64,000 nt of DNA from Malania oleifera (taxonomy: Eukaryota; Streptophyta; Magnoliopsida; Santalales; Ximeniaceae): contig NC_080418.1 of the NCBI RefSeq assembly GCF_029873635.1, forward strand, positions 12,069,562 through 12,133,561, read 5' to 3'. A program made the translations under genes and the position numbers. Positions 44,907 through 56,718 of the stretch are shown piece by piece; the stretch's first letter is position 1; each line of letters opens with the position of its first letter. Under the pieces are notes generated by a model that was not told the origin of the DNA, did no database searches, and worked only from the letters and a program-made list of their open reading frames with translations.

Positions 44907-46577
44907 TAGCTCCGTAACCCCTTTCCCTAAGGGACCATCTTCCATATGACCTCCTATTTTCAGTGGTGTCAATTACACCTTTTGGAAACAGAGGATGCAC
45001 ATCTACCTTTAGAATACTGATTGGAAGGTGTGGAGGATCGTTTCTAAGGGAAACTATGTCCCTATGAAAACAGAGGGTGCAGCCAGGGTTCCTAAGACTG
45101 AGGATGGGTATGATGATCATGATGTGAAAGCTATTAGTCTTAATGTCACTGCGATAAATATTTTATACTGTAGTCTTGATGTAAATGAATTTAACATAAT
45201 TGTGGCATGTTCTACTACAAAAGAAATATGGGATAAATTAGAGGTCACTTATGAGGGCACTAGAGACGTGAAGGACAGTAGGATAGATATTTTGACTAGT
45301 GAGTATGAGGCATTTAGGATGAATGTAGGTGAGTCCATTCAGAGCATGTACACTAGATTCATACACATCATAAACTCACTGCATGCATTAGGAAAGACCT
45401 ATCCCACATATGAGATGAGTAGGAAGATCCTTAGAGGCTTACCTCCTGTTTGGGAAGCCAAGGCTACGGTCATTGTGGAGGGTAGAGATCTTAAGGCCAT
45501 GACCCTAGATGAATTGATAGGTTCCCTGATCACATATGAATTGAGCATAAATGAGAGATTTAATGAGCATAATAGGGCTAAGAAGGTTACTTCATTGAAA
45601 GCCTCCACTAACACATCTAGTGAGTGCAGTGAATCTGACACTGATGATGAAATGACTATGCTAAATAGAAAATTTAGCAGATTTTTTAGGAAGAAAAGGA
45701 AGCCCTTTAAAAAATATAGAGAGTCTACTAATGAGAAGGGAGGGTCTAGCAAAAGAAAAGAAAAATCAACTGCTCCTACGTGCTATAATTGCAACAAGAT
45801 GGGGCACATTAAACTTGACTGCCCACTACTAAAGAAGGAGGCTAAGAAAAAGAAGAAATTCATGAAGGCCGGGACTTCATGGGACAAACTTAGTAGCAGC
45901 AACTCAGAATTAGATCACAGCGACTCAGAGGTCGCCAATCTGTGCTTGATGGCACACGAGGATCAAGTATTGTCTTCTAGTTCATTGTCTTCATACTGCT
46001 CATCTGATGATTGTGATTTTGATTGCATGCCTACATTTAGAGAATTACAGTATGAATATATTCGTATTTCTAAATTTGTAGGCAAAATGACCAAGGAAAT
46101 AATGATTTGAAAAAGAAATGTGAAGATTGGTCAAAGTTGTTTAATATGGCAAAAACCTCTCATGCCTCTATTTTAAAAGAAAAAAATGCCACTATTGTTG
46201 AGTTTGAGAGGAAATTGGAGGATAGCTCCAAAATCATTTTGAAATTCACCAATGGCAAAGATAATTTTGAAAATTTACTTGGTGCCCAAAGAAACTCCTT
46301 AAGTAAAGAGGGTCTTGGTTTTAATAGTGTTGAAAATGTTAGACGACCTAATCTTTACTTAGGACACTTTACACATGAGTCAAAATCTCATATTCCTCCT
46401 AAAGAGCCTAAGTGTAGATTAAGATGTTTTAAATGTAAAAAAATTAGTCACATTCAGTTTGATTGTCCACTTAGGAATAAGCATGCTAGAATTAGGAAAG
46501 TATGGGTAGTTAAGGGAGATCCTGCTACTAACCCTCGTGGACCCAACAAAATTTGGGGACCAGCATCAGTTACTTAA
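44907..46577 (+). pseudogene. Element B gag (two zinc knuckles), decayed
   Basis: The beginning (GVNYTFWKQRMHIYL region, about 44960-45030) has a stop and its start codon is lost. An open stretch of 360 codons at 45028-46110 holds the UBN2/retrotran gag region (ATTKEIWDKLEVTYEGT-like string near 45225, then GKTYPTYEMSRKILRGLPP). A CCHC knuckle CYNCNKMGHIKLDC lies near residue 255 and is followed by a Lys-rich stretch. After a stop and frame change, 46107-46577 continues with coiled-coil-like sequence and a second knuckle, CFKCKKISHIQFDC. It would form the particle core. Stops prevent a full protein. Confidence 0.88.
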
Positions 46578-46583
46578 CTTATT

Positions 46584-47027
46584 TTGCAGGTATGCCTAAG
46601 ATCGTCCTCCTCCAAGGACCGGTGGTACTTGGATAGTGGGTGCTCATGGCACATGACCGGCGACAAGGGAAAATTCACTTCAATTGTTCCCAAGGATGGA
46701 GGCTATGTGACATTTGGCGACAATGCCAAAGGACGTATCATCAGGGTAGGTAAGGTTGGTAAGGATTCTTCTCTTATTATTGACAATGTTTTGTTGGTTG
46801 ATGGGTTGAAGCATAATCTACTTAGCATAAGTCAGTTGTGTGACATAGAATATAAAGTATATTTTGAAAATGATAAATGCATAGTAGAAGACAGATTAGA
46901 TCACAAAGTACTTTTTACTACAAACCACCATGAAAATGTCTATACTACTTCCCTTGATAACTTAGTTTCACAACAAGTCACTTGTTTTTTTGTTGTAAAT
47001 GAAGCTAGTTGGTTATGGCATAGGTGA
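46584..47027 (+). pseudogene. Element B aspartic protease and GAG-pre-integrase region
   Basis: It contains WYLDSGCSWHMTGDKGKF, the Copia protease active-site region with the D-S-G triad intact, then the SLIIDNVLLVDGLKHNLLSI region typical of Copia polyproteins, ending NEASWLWHR at a TGA. The next frame starts in register with the same protein (HASMDSLSKLVKKELVKGLP). Confidence 0.87.
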
Positions 47028-47030
47028 TTA

Positions 47031-49260
47031 AGACATGCTAGCATGGACTCGTTGTCTAAACTTGTTAAGAAAGAACTAGTTAAGGGCTTGCCTAAAATGT
47101 CTTTTGTAAAGGATAAAATTTGTGATGCATGTCAAATGGGCAAGCAAACCAAATCTAGTTTTAAGAAAAAGAAATTCATATCTACTACTAGACCTTTAGA
47201 GATGCTTCACGTAGATTTGTTTGGATCCAATTCTGTGCAAAGTCTTGGTGGTAAATCTTATGCTTTTGAAATCGTGGATGACTTCTCTAGATTCATATGG
47301 GTGTTGTTTCTTGCACATAAAAATGAATCATGTGAATAGTTCACTAAACTTTGTAGGAGAATCCATAATGAAAAGGGATATAAAATAACTCACATAAGAA
47401 GTGATAGAGGCACGAAATTCAAAAATGAAGGCATAGAGAAATACTGTGACTTAGAGGGCATATCCCATAACTTCTCTGCACCTAGGACACCTCAAAAAAA
47501 TGATGTAGTAGAAAGAAAGAATAGGTCATTGCAAGAAATGGATAGAACTATGCTAAATGAGCATAACTTAACTAAATATTTTTTGGGTTGAGCCTAATAA
47601 TACTGCATGCCATGTTATGAATAGGGTGATGATTAGACCTTCGATTAATAAAACTCCTTATGAACTTTGGAACAACTGTAAGCCTAATATTTTCTACTTT
47701 CATGTGTGAAATTAGAAATAGCTTCCCAAGAGGGGGGTGAATTGGCTTTTAAAACATTCTTTTAACTTCTTTTAAGAATCCTTAACTTCTTTAAATACTT
47801 AACCAATTCTTTAACTAATTTGTTTAATTTCACCAATCACACAACAACTTAATTAAACAACCAATCAATTAAATGCAATCTTCAATCAATTTATTTTCCA
47901 AGTATAAGTCAAACAACAAACAACCAAACCAAGATATAAAGTATTCAGCACTTTGGTAATATAACAACTTAAGATGGTTGTTTGTTTATATTTTCCAAAT
48001 TTGAACTAAGCCCTGTAATGAATGAGAATTTATACTTGCTGATGTAAAGCCCTGTATAGATGAATCAAATCACTCTTTCCAAATATTTAGAACTCAAATA
48101 AACTCTTGGTAAATTTATCTTTGGGATGTTAACAAAGTAACGTACTCCCGTAAGGTTTCTGCAAGATATGGTGTCACCAACATACTCCCTTTCGGTTTCC
48201 GCAACCCAAATCAAAATTAAACCTTAAGTTTGTTTGATTTTCCAAATATATGTAGTTTATATGATTCCCAAATTTTAAACCATCCACACAATTTAAATAT
48301 GTTGAAAATAAAGAGTAAGGGAAAGAGAGAATGAGACGGAGATTTTTACAAGGTTAGGCTTATACCCAGCCTACGTCCTCGCCTTTGGCAAACCACCAAA
48401 GGATTCACTAGTTCAGTTTTTTTGATAGGGAAAATAACGCCGATTACAACACTCCTTGGTTAAGGCTAGAGCCCGCCTTCTCCAAACGATATTCCCTCGT
48501 TCGGTCACTCCTTACATAGGCTAGAGTCCGCCTCTCTAAGCAATGTCCCCTTGCTTAGCCAACGATCCAAACGACCCTTGGAATGTCAAAGAACTATAAG
48601 AAACACAAGATAAGATTTGCATACAAGTATACTCTCTCAAAGAGCAAGTTAGTACAATTTCAGCACTATATACTTTGAATGTAAAATACCAATATGAAAA
48701 TATTAGGCTTACAGTTGTTCCAAGATGTTAACCTAAGAGCTTCAAAATATTGCAAATGATATTTTAAGCATTTAAAGTACTTACATGAAAACTCTTAAAA
48801 CTTTTCTCATTCTTAAGTCTTCATGTTTTGTTTCTTCAAGCTTCCATCTTCTTTGAGCTTTATCACTTTGCCTTTCTTTGGATCTTTTAGTATTCCTTGG
48901 CTTTCAACAACTCATTCCTGTCTTTCTTCAAGCTTCCATCTTTTCTTCAAGCTTTCAAACTTTGAGCTTTATCACTTTGACCTTTGCTTTCTCATATATA
49001 ATCCTTGTGGGCACTTTAACCTTGCTTTCTCATATATGAGCCTTGAAACAACATTACTCACACAAATATGTTAAATTCCACTTGTTTGTTGGCATCAAAA
49101 CAAGATAAGAAGATTTTAAGCCTCGTAAGGCCAACAATGTGTTTGGTTGTAAATGCTTTGTGCTTAGGAATAATGAAAACTTAGGAAAATTTGATTCTAC
49201 ATCTGACCAAGGCACTTTCCTAGGTGATGCACTCAATAGCAAAGCATATAGGGTTTTCAA
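47031..49260 (+). pseudogene. Element B integrase, split by a solo LTR
   Basis: The zinc-binding part has CDACQMGKQTKSSF. The core keeps all three expected acidic positions: HVDLFG near 47210, SDRGTKF near 47403, and VVERKNR near 47508. There are stops at 47338 and 47590, among others. The frame reaches NIFYFHV at 47706, is cut by the solo LTR, and resumes at 49142 with FGCKCFVLRNNENLGKFD. DNA integration would be its function; it cannot be made whole. Confidence 0.88.
47707..49136 (-). mobile_element. Solo Copia LTR (element A-like) nested in the element B integrase
   Basis: 1430 bp with a perfect ATGTG duplication (47702-47706 and 49137-49141). On the minus strand it starts TGTTGGCCTTACGAGGCTTA, related to the element A LTR, and ends ...CCAATTCACCCCCCTCTTGG, GAAGCTATTTCTAATTTCA. 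Removal restores the integrase reading HVFGCKCF. Unlike families A, B and C it has no clear GC-rich word array in its upstream part. Confidence 0.93.
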
Positions 49261-49270
49261 TAAATGAACA

Positions 49271-51080
49271 TTGACAGTAATTGAATTTATTCATGTTGGG
49301 TTTGATGAATCTAATCCATTTTCTAATAAAGATGATGAAGATGATATTGATATTAGAAAATGCTTTGGAAAAATGTCTATTGAAAACAATGCAAGTGAAA
49401 ATCAGGAAGCAAATGAAAAATCACCTGAAGATAATGAAAATGAAAATCAAGAACTGCCTAAAGATTTGAAATTCATTAGAAATCATCCTATAGATAAAAT
49501 CATAGGCGAACCATCCCGTGGACAAGATCCTCCTTGAGAAATATAGTAAATCACTCTGCTTTCTTATCCCAAGAAGAACCTAAAAATATTAAATAAACCA
49601 TAGAGGATGAATCTTGTTTGATGTTCATGCAAGAAGAACTTAATCAATTTGAAAGAAGCAAAGTGTGGACTCTAGTTCCTAGGCCTAATGATCAATCAAT
49701 TATTGGAACAAAATGGGGATATAGAAATAAGAAAGATGACAATGGGGTAGTAACGAGGAATAAAGCTAGATTAGTCACCCTAGGATATAACCAGTAGGAA
49801 GGAATTGACTTTGATGAAACATATGCTCCTTTTGCTAGGTTAGAAGCCATTTGTATGCTACTTGCCTTTGCTGCTTTTAAAAATTTTAAATTGTTTCAAA
49901 TGGATGTTAAAAGCGCGTTTCTAAATGGTTACATTAATAAGAGGTATATGTAGAACAACCACCTGGTTTTGAAAATCATAAATATCCCAATTATGTTTAC
50001 TAGTTATCTAAAGCCTTATATGGATTGAAATAGACTCCTAGAGCTTGGTATGAGAGGCTTAGCAGTTTTGTACTAAAAAATGGGTTTACCCGTAGCATGA
50101 TTGACACTACACTTTTCATCAAATCCAAAAATGATGATATGCTCATTGTTCAAATTTATGTGGACGATATCATTTTTGGAGCAACTAATGATGAATTATG
50201 TGATGAGTTTGTCAAATGCATACAAAGTGAATTTGAAATGAGCATGATGGGTGAACTTAGTTTCTTCTTAGGGTTGCAAATCAAACAAGCCAAACATGGA
50301 ACTTTCATATGCCAATCTAAATATATTAGGGACTTGCTGAATAAATTTAATATGGAAGATTGCAAAATTCTTGGTACACCTATGAACTCTTCCATTAAGC
50401 TTGATAAAGATGAGCAAGGAATTCATGTTGATGAAAAATTGTATCGTGGCATGATTGAGAGTCTTCTATATCTCACTGCTAGTAGGTCTGATATTATGTT
50501 TAGTGTGTGTATATGTGCTAGGTTTCAGGCTGCCCCTAAGGAATCTCACTTAAAAGCTGTCAAACGAATCCTTAGGTATCTAGTTAGGACTATAGAGTTG
50601 GGCTTGTGGTACCCTAAGCATACTACTTTTGAGATTGTTAGTTATACTGACGCTGACTTTGCCGGTAGTAAGGTTGATAGGAAAAGTACTAGTGACACTT
50701 GTCATTACTTAGGACAATCTCTTGTTCCTTGGTTCTCTAAGAAACAAAACTCAGTTGCCTTATCCACAGCTGAAGCAGAATATATTGCGGCTGGAAGTTG
50801 TTGTGCCCAAACTCTTTATATGAAACAACAACTTGTAGATTTTGGATTGCACTATGAAACAATACCGATTAAATGTGATAATACTAGTGCAATCAACATC
50901 TTTAAAAATCCTATCTCACATTCATGAACTAAACACATTGAGATTAGACATCATTTCCTTCGTGATCATGTGCAAAAAGGAGATGTAGCTCTTGAGTTCT
51001 GAAGAATGGGTAGACATATTCACTAAACCACTTCCCGAGGATAGATTTATCCAAATTAGACGTGAGTTAGGTCTAATGTA
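49271..51080 (+). pseudogene. Element B reverse transcriptase and RNase H
   Basis: An acidic linker lies at 49271-49537, then the RT begins (FNEEPKNIK-type region near 49575). GTKWGYRNKKDDNG, KARLVTLGYNQ and FDETYAPFARLEAI are readable, with stops between them. The open part at 50097-50927 has the catalytic YVDDIIFGA, then LGLQIKQAKHGTFICQSKYI. The RNase H domain has SYTDADFAGSKVDRKSTSD, then FSKKQNSVALSTAEAEYIAA and IKCDNTSAINI. The end near 51080 (HIEIRHHFLRDHVQ) is present but has stops. The order integrase-RT-RNase H confirms Copia. Confidence 0.92.
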
Positions 51081-51696
51081 CAGTAGAGAAACTTCTTAGA
51101 TGTATCATAACTTGCATAAATTTAGGGGAAACTCTCAAGTGAAATGTAACAAGTCTTAGCAACCATTTTCATTGTTGATTTGTTTACTTGCCGTAGACTT
51201 TGTGAATATTGATTATTGATTGTGTGCACATATCTTATATCTATAGCATGATCCTATTGCGTGTAATGCATATTGCTCAATACTTGTATTGCACAACTCG
51301 TTTGTCCACTTCATGATGACTTTGAATTTTATACTGGATTGTTGGACTATGCTAAATTGTTTGAGTAGTTGTGGATAAACTGTTAGGAAATATTTACACT
51401 CAAACAGGTTACAATTATATAGGATTTATTTTTGGAAAGCCCGATTTACAAACGACACTCAGCCGAAATTTTTTTTCTAAATCTTTCCAATATGTCTAAT
51501 GTATAAATGTAACATTTATCCATTGCCTAGAGTGTTCATTCTTAGAACCCTTTTTGCTGTTTCCAAAAGGGGGAGATGGAGAGGCAAAAATAAATAATAG
51601 GTAAAATAATTTGGCTAAAATAAATTGGATGCATATTGATAGGGGGAGCCTTCTTAGGCTATACTCATAATTTTTGCATAGTGTATTTGTCATCAT

Positions 51697-51711
51697 AAAA
51701 AAGGAGGAGAA
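51697..51711 (+). promoter_or_regulatory. Polypurine tract of element B
   Basis: AAAAAAGGAGGAGAA directly before the 3' LTR start TGTTGACC. Confidence 0.85.
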
Positions 51712-53610
51712 TGTTGACCTTATAGGTCGCACCCAGTTTTGATAATGACAAATACTGATATTTGATGATTGACAAGTGCTTGTGCAGGTTCAAATTAATA
51801 TTCCAAGGAAGGACACTTGAGGAAACAAGAAGACTGTGAAGATTTGTAATTTGTAATTGAAATTTATATTCATATCGGTTTGTAATAATATGGGTCTATA
51901 ATAGTAACTTAGGCATGTGGATGTATGCTTATCTTATGTACATCATGCACACAAGATATAGTGTAAGCTCAACTAAGACCATAGCAAGACCCTAGTCTCC
52001 AACACTCACACACATAGCATAAAATATATGAGTGTGTCTTAATTGTGCTCAGAATAGAACAAATCTAAGCAAGTTAAGAGGGCTCGGGCGATCGAACCTT
52101 TGGAGTACAAAACTCCTTAAGCACCTGAACTTAGACAAAGTCAAAAAGTTGACCAACCCTCGGGCGACCGAACCATAAATGCATGTATCTTCTTTGGGCA
52201 TCGAACACTTTAAAAGGGACTGTTCACCAACTCAGGCAACCAAGGATTTCAGTTCAAATCAGCCCCGGGTGACCGAACACAAAAGTTCGGGCACCCAAAC
52301 CTAGGACCGGGGACCCAAAGTTACGTAGCTTTGCTACTGGCTTTGGTTTGGGCTACCAACCAAACACGGGCAACCAAATCAGTTTAGAATACTTTTATTG
52401 TTGTGTCTGTTCAGGCGACCGAACCTCGGTTCAGCCACCCGAACTCCAGCCGGTTAAAATAAATTAACCGCAAGTAAAACATGGTTATTTCAGGCTAATT
52501 GAATTTTAATCTTTTGATACTTTTTAATAATGCCCATTATATTCCAAATGGTAATAATTTTTTACCTGACTATAAATACGAGTCCATTTGCTTAATTAAA
52601 AGAGGATTTAGAAAAGTGATTAGCAAAAATTCTCTCTTTCTCTTGAAAATCCATTTTGTGCCCCAACTCTTTCAAACTTGCATCCCTTTGATAAAATCCG
52701 AGAGTGTGAGAGTTCCATCTTTGTAATGTGATTGTTGCTCAGTGCTAATACTCCCATTGTTGTGTGTGCTTGAAATTCATTTTATTAGGAGCATAGCTTA
52801 GGTTTATCCCACAGATTTCTCCTTTGTAAAATCTTGTGTGGGATTAAACCAAGAAAGCTTGGGATATTTGCATTCCATTGCAAGCATCCAAGAGCTTTGT
52901 TTTTGGTGTGCAAATAATTTTTCAAACAAGCAAGCAATCTTTTCAAACTAGCTTTGCCAATATTTTATTGAAGAAAACCATTTTGAAACTAGTTTGATTA
53001 TATACCTAGTATACTTGGAATATTGATGTTTTGTTGAAATATTCAGTTTAGATTCCAAGCCACTGCTTGTGTTGATTATTCTTGAGCATCATACTGTTCG
53101 TATTGTGTTGAATACTCTTGAGATTTACATTGACTATACTATGTTGAGTATTGATATAAAAAATCTTGCATCACTGAGCTTACATTATATCCATGCTATT
53201 GATGCGTATTTGATTGAGTGTATTATTTGGGTACAAATTTGCTTTACGTGAAAGCACTTATCTCTTGTACCGTTTGATTGTAAAATGTGAGTGTTTCCAG
53301 GCGTGGCCTGAGGGGGAAGTAATCTAGCTCGGTAAGGATTGTATGTACTGGTTAAGGTCAACCCTTGAATTGACCTGGTTTGTATAGGTGCCGCTCCACC
53401 CGTTTAAGTGAGTAAGTTATAGTGGTAATCCTTGTGCTAGTTAGCTAAGGTAAGAACGTAGGCAATTGACCGAACCTCAATAACATCTCTGTGTGTCACT
53501 TTTACTTTGGTGCTTTCTGGTGCATGTGGCGTTAAATAAATTGTTTTATTTAAATGTTGGAATATTTACTTTACTTACACTAGATTGTCCTTAAGGTTGT
53601 GAATATGCTA
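51712..53610 (+). repeat. Element B 3' LTR
   Basis: It matches 42983-44845, with an extra array unit near 52380-52430. It ends near GTGAATATGCTACGG, short of the CAATTCACCCC end seen in the 5' LTR. Confidence 0.87.
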
Positions 53611-54848
53611 CGGCAAAGCTAACAACTTTCAATCTCTCTTGTGTTCGTTCTACTTCCCCTATTGAGTTGGGGCTGATACGAATTTCAAAGAATAGCCTTC
53701 AAAGTCTGAATCTTTTAATACTTGAAAGATATATTTGGTGATCTAAATTCAATTGAGCTTCAATCTTTTTATATTGATTTACTTTGAAGTATATTTGTGG
53801 TGAAAATTGTTGTACTAATCAGCTCTTTGGGGGAGCAAATTCTTTGTTCACAAATATTTGATTTCTATCTTGTAGATTGACGAATCCAAGGATTGTTTGG
53901 ATCGTTGGCTAAGATAGGGGATATTACTTAGAGAGACGGGCTCTAGCCTATGTAAGGAGTGAGCGAACGAGGGTACATCGTTTGGAGAAGGTGGGCTCTA
54001 ACCTTAACCAAGGTGTGTTGTAAAGGTATTGTTCTGCCTGTCAAAGGAACAGGTTTAGTGAATCCTTTGGTGGTTTTCCATAGGGGAGGACGTAGGCTGG
54101 GTATAAGACGAACCTCGTAAAAATATCTTCCTCACTCTTTCTTTCCCTACTCTTTATTTTCAACACATATATAAATTGCATGGATGGTTTAAATTGAAAA
54201 TCATATATACTGCGTATATTTGGGAATCAATTATACTTAATGTTTAATTTTGATTTGGGTTGCGGAAACCGAAAGGGAGTACGTTGGTTATACCATATCT
54301 TGCGGAAACCATACTGGAGTACGTTACTTGGTTAAATATCCCAAAGATAAATTAACTGAAACTTTATTTGAATTATGAATATTGGGAAGAGTATGGATAT
54401 TGTGTTGATTGGATTTCATATTACACATCATATTAAAGAAGCAAATCCATTATTACAGGGCTTGATTCAAATTTACATATCCAGGGCTGACAACAAAAGC
54501 TGAAAATTGAATCTAATATATTGTTGTTGAATGGTTTAAAGGTTGATATTGATTGGAATGTGTGAGTGCTGATTCTTGCAAAGCTTTCATTAATCTAATA
54601 GTGCAGTAGTTAACCCATACTTGGCAAATCAATTAGTTGTTTGCTTTTCAAATTGTGGTTGATTGATTACTTCAATGATTGAATAGTTGTGTGGTTGTGG
54701 ATTAAATAAAGGAACTAAGTTCTTGTGTGATTGGTGAATTAAACAAAAAAGTCTAAAATTAATTAATTAAGAAGAAGTTCTCATAGGAATTAAAAGAAAG
54801 TTTTAAAATCCAATTCACCCCCCTCTTGGGACTACACCTTATTTTTCA
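53611..54848 (+). repeat. Element A 5' LTR, second part
   Basis: It matches 58862-60084 closely, starting at CTTTCAATCTCTCTTGTG and ending ACACCTTATTTTTCA. It contains GCGGAAACC-type repeats and the CCAATTCACCCCCCTCTTGG end motif. Confidence 0.92.
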
Positions 54849-54850
54849 AT

Positions 54851-54862
54851 TGGTATCAGAGC
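54851..54862 (+). promoter_or_regulatory. Primer-binding site of element A
   Basis: TGGTATCAGAGC, two bases after the LTR end, complementary to the initiator tRNA-Met 3' end. Confidence 0.9.
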
Positions 54863-54904
54863 AAGGTTATAGAAAATCTTAATTAGTAGCTATAAAAGAT
54901 CTAA

Positions 54905-56718
54905 ATGGCTCAATTAGGCGTAGCTCCCTTTGGAGAGGGACAATCTTCAATTAGGCCACCAATCTTATGTGGACATAACTATACATTTTGGAAAAAGAGA
55001 ATGCAAATATACCTTCAAACCATAGATTGGAAAGTTTGGGAGGTTGTCATGGATGGTGATCTAATTCCTACCACATTAGTAGATGGAAAACAAATACCTA
55101 AGGAAAAGAAATACATGACTGAAAGTGATTATAAAATGTTGCAAATAAACTCTAGTGCTATGAATGTTCTATATTGTGTTTTAGATGCCAATGAATTTAA
55201 TAGAGTAATGGCTTGCAAATCAGCTAAGGAAATATAGGACAAGCAAGAAGTAACATATGAAAGAACTATAGATGTTAGGGATAATATGATCGATATACTT
55301 ACAAGTGAATATGAAGATTTTAAGATGAATCCATAACTAATATGTTTGCTAGGTTTACTCACATAATTAATTCCCTAAATGCACTAGGAAAAACCTATGC
55401 TACTTAAGAGATGATAAGGAAAGTTATTAGAGGGCTACCACCCAAATGGGAACCAAAAGCCACTGCTATAATGGAAGGAAGAAATTTGAAAACCACTTCC
55501 TTAGATGAGCTCATAGGTTCTTTACTCACATATGAAATGACAATGAATGAAAAGAGTGGAAAAACCAAAGCCCAAGATTCAATAGCTTTTAAAGCCTTAA
55601 AAGAAAACTCAAGTAGTGAAATGGATGAAAATGAAGAAGCATTTATATCTAAAAAGCTAGCAAGGATACTAAGAAGGAGAAACAAATTTAAAAGAAGAAA
55701 CCAAGACTCTAAATCAGATGAAGAAGGAGAAGAAATTAGCAAAAAGAAATCTAAGTAAAACTCTTAGATGCTATAATTGCAACAAAACTGGACATTTAAA
55801 ACCGGAATGTCCTCTACTTAAGAAAGAGTCTAAGAAGAAAAAGAAAAAGGCCATGAAAGCCACTACTTGGGACATGATGAGTACAAGTAGTTCTAAAAAT
55901 GAATAAAGCGACCAAGAGGTTGCTTATATGTGTTTTATGGCTTGGAACGATGAGGAAAGCTCCTCATCTAAATCTTCAAATAATTCTTGTAGTGATGAAT
56001 CCAGTGATGAGTGTATGTCATCTTATGATGAATTACAAAATGATCTATTCAAAGTACATAAGATGCTGAATAAAGTAACCAAATAAAACACATCATTAAA
56101 AAACAAGAATGAAGGAATGATGAAGGAACTAGAATCTCTTAGAAATGCTGAAAGAGAAAAGGACTTAAGGATCAAAGAATTAGAAAGTAAGAATGAAAAG
56201 ATGATAGAAGACCTTCGATCCTTATCCTCTATGGAATATAAGAAAGACATATATATTTATGAATTAGAGGATAAGATAAGAAAAATATCTCTAGAATTCG
56301 AGAAATCACTAAAGAAGGTTGACGACAAGAAAGAAATAGAGATAAATGATGTAAAAAATAAAATTGAGGATAAAGAAAAGATTATTTATAACTTCACTAA
56401 AGGAAAGACAAACTTTGACAAAATGGTAGGCTCCCAAAGAATGTCTCTAAACAAAGAAGGCATTTGATTTAATGGAATTGAAAATAAAAAGAAAAGGAAT
56501 CTTTACATGGGTTATTTCTCAAAAGCCTCCAAAGATAATGCAAGCACATCCTTTAATTCTTAGACTAACACCATATGCTATCAATGTAAGAAAAAGGGGC
56601 ATATAAAGCTTGAATGTCCATTTAAGAGAAAGGGTGTGAAAACTAAACAAGTATGGAGAGTTAAAGAAACATCCTTTATGAAACCAGTCGGACCCAAGAA
56701 AGTATGGGTACCAAGATG
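54905..56718 (+). pseudogene. Element A gag, decayed, with two zinc knuckles
   Basis: The start MAQLGVAPFGEGQSS is intact and gives 110 open codons through NYTFWKKRMQIYLQTIDWK to CKSAKEI, where a TAG stands. Further parts: 55411-55758 (KVIRGLPPKWEPKATAIMEG), the first knuckle CYNCNKTGHLKPEC in a shifted frame at about 55770-55812, a long charged coiled-coil-like stretch at 56117-56467, and a second knuckle CYQCKKKGHIKLEC near 56577-56618. It ends PVGPKKVWVPR with a TGA at 56718. At least four stops or shifts break it. No protease follows. Confidence 0.88.

Larger units (their letters stand above)
42983..53610 (+). mobile_element. Copia SIRE-like element B with gag-pol, nested in the element A LTR
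   Basis: 5' LTR 42983 to about 44905 and 3' LTR 51712 to about 53610; both begin TGTTGACCTTATAGGTCGCA. The purine tract AAAAAAGGAGGAGAA is at 51697-51711. The internal region encodes gag, protease, integrase and RT-RNase H in Copia order. The sequence left of 42983 (TCTCTAAAAG) continues at about 53626 in the uninterrupted LTR at 58851-58875, which shows nesting in element A. The right end is worn: the 3' LTR lacks the last 60 or so bases seen in the 5' copy, and the target duplication is not resolved. The primer-binding site is absent at about 44905, apparently deleted. Confidence 0.9.

Noticed and set aside
45028..51080. Intact, possibly active Copia element
   Set aside because: Stops in gag, integrase and RT, a missing primer-binding site and an inserted solo LTR exclude autonomy.
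17578..54862. tRNA genes at TGGTATCAGAGC strings
   Set aside because: Each lies 2-3 bases after an LTR end and lacks any cloverleaf; they are primer-binding sites.
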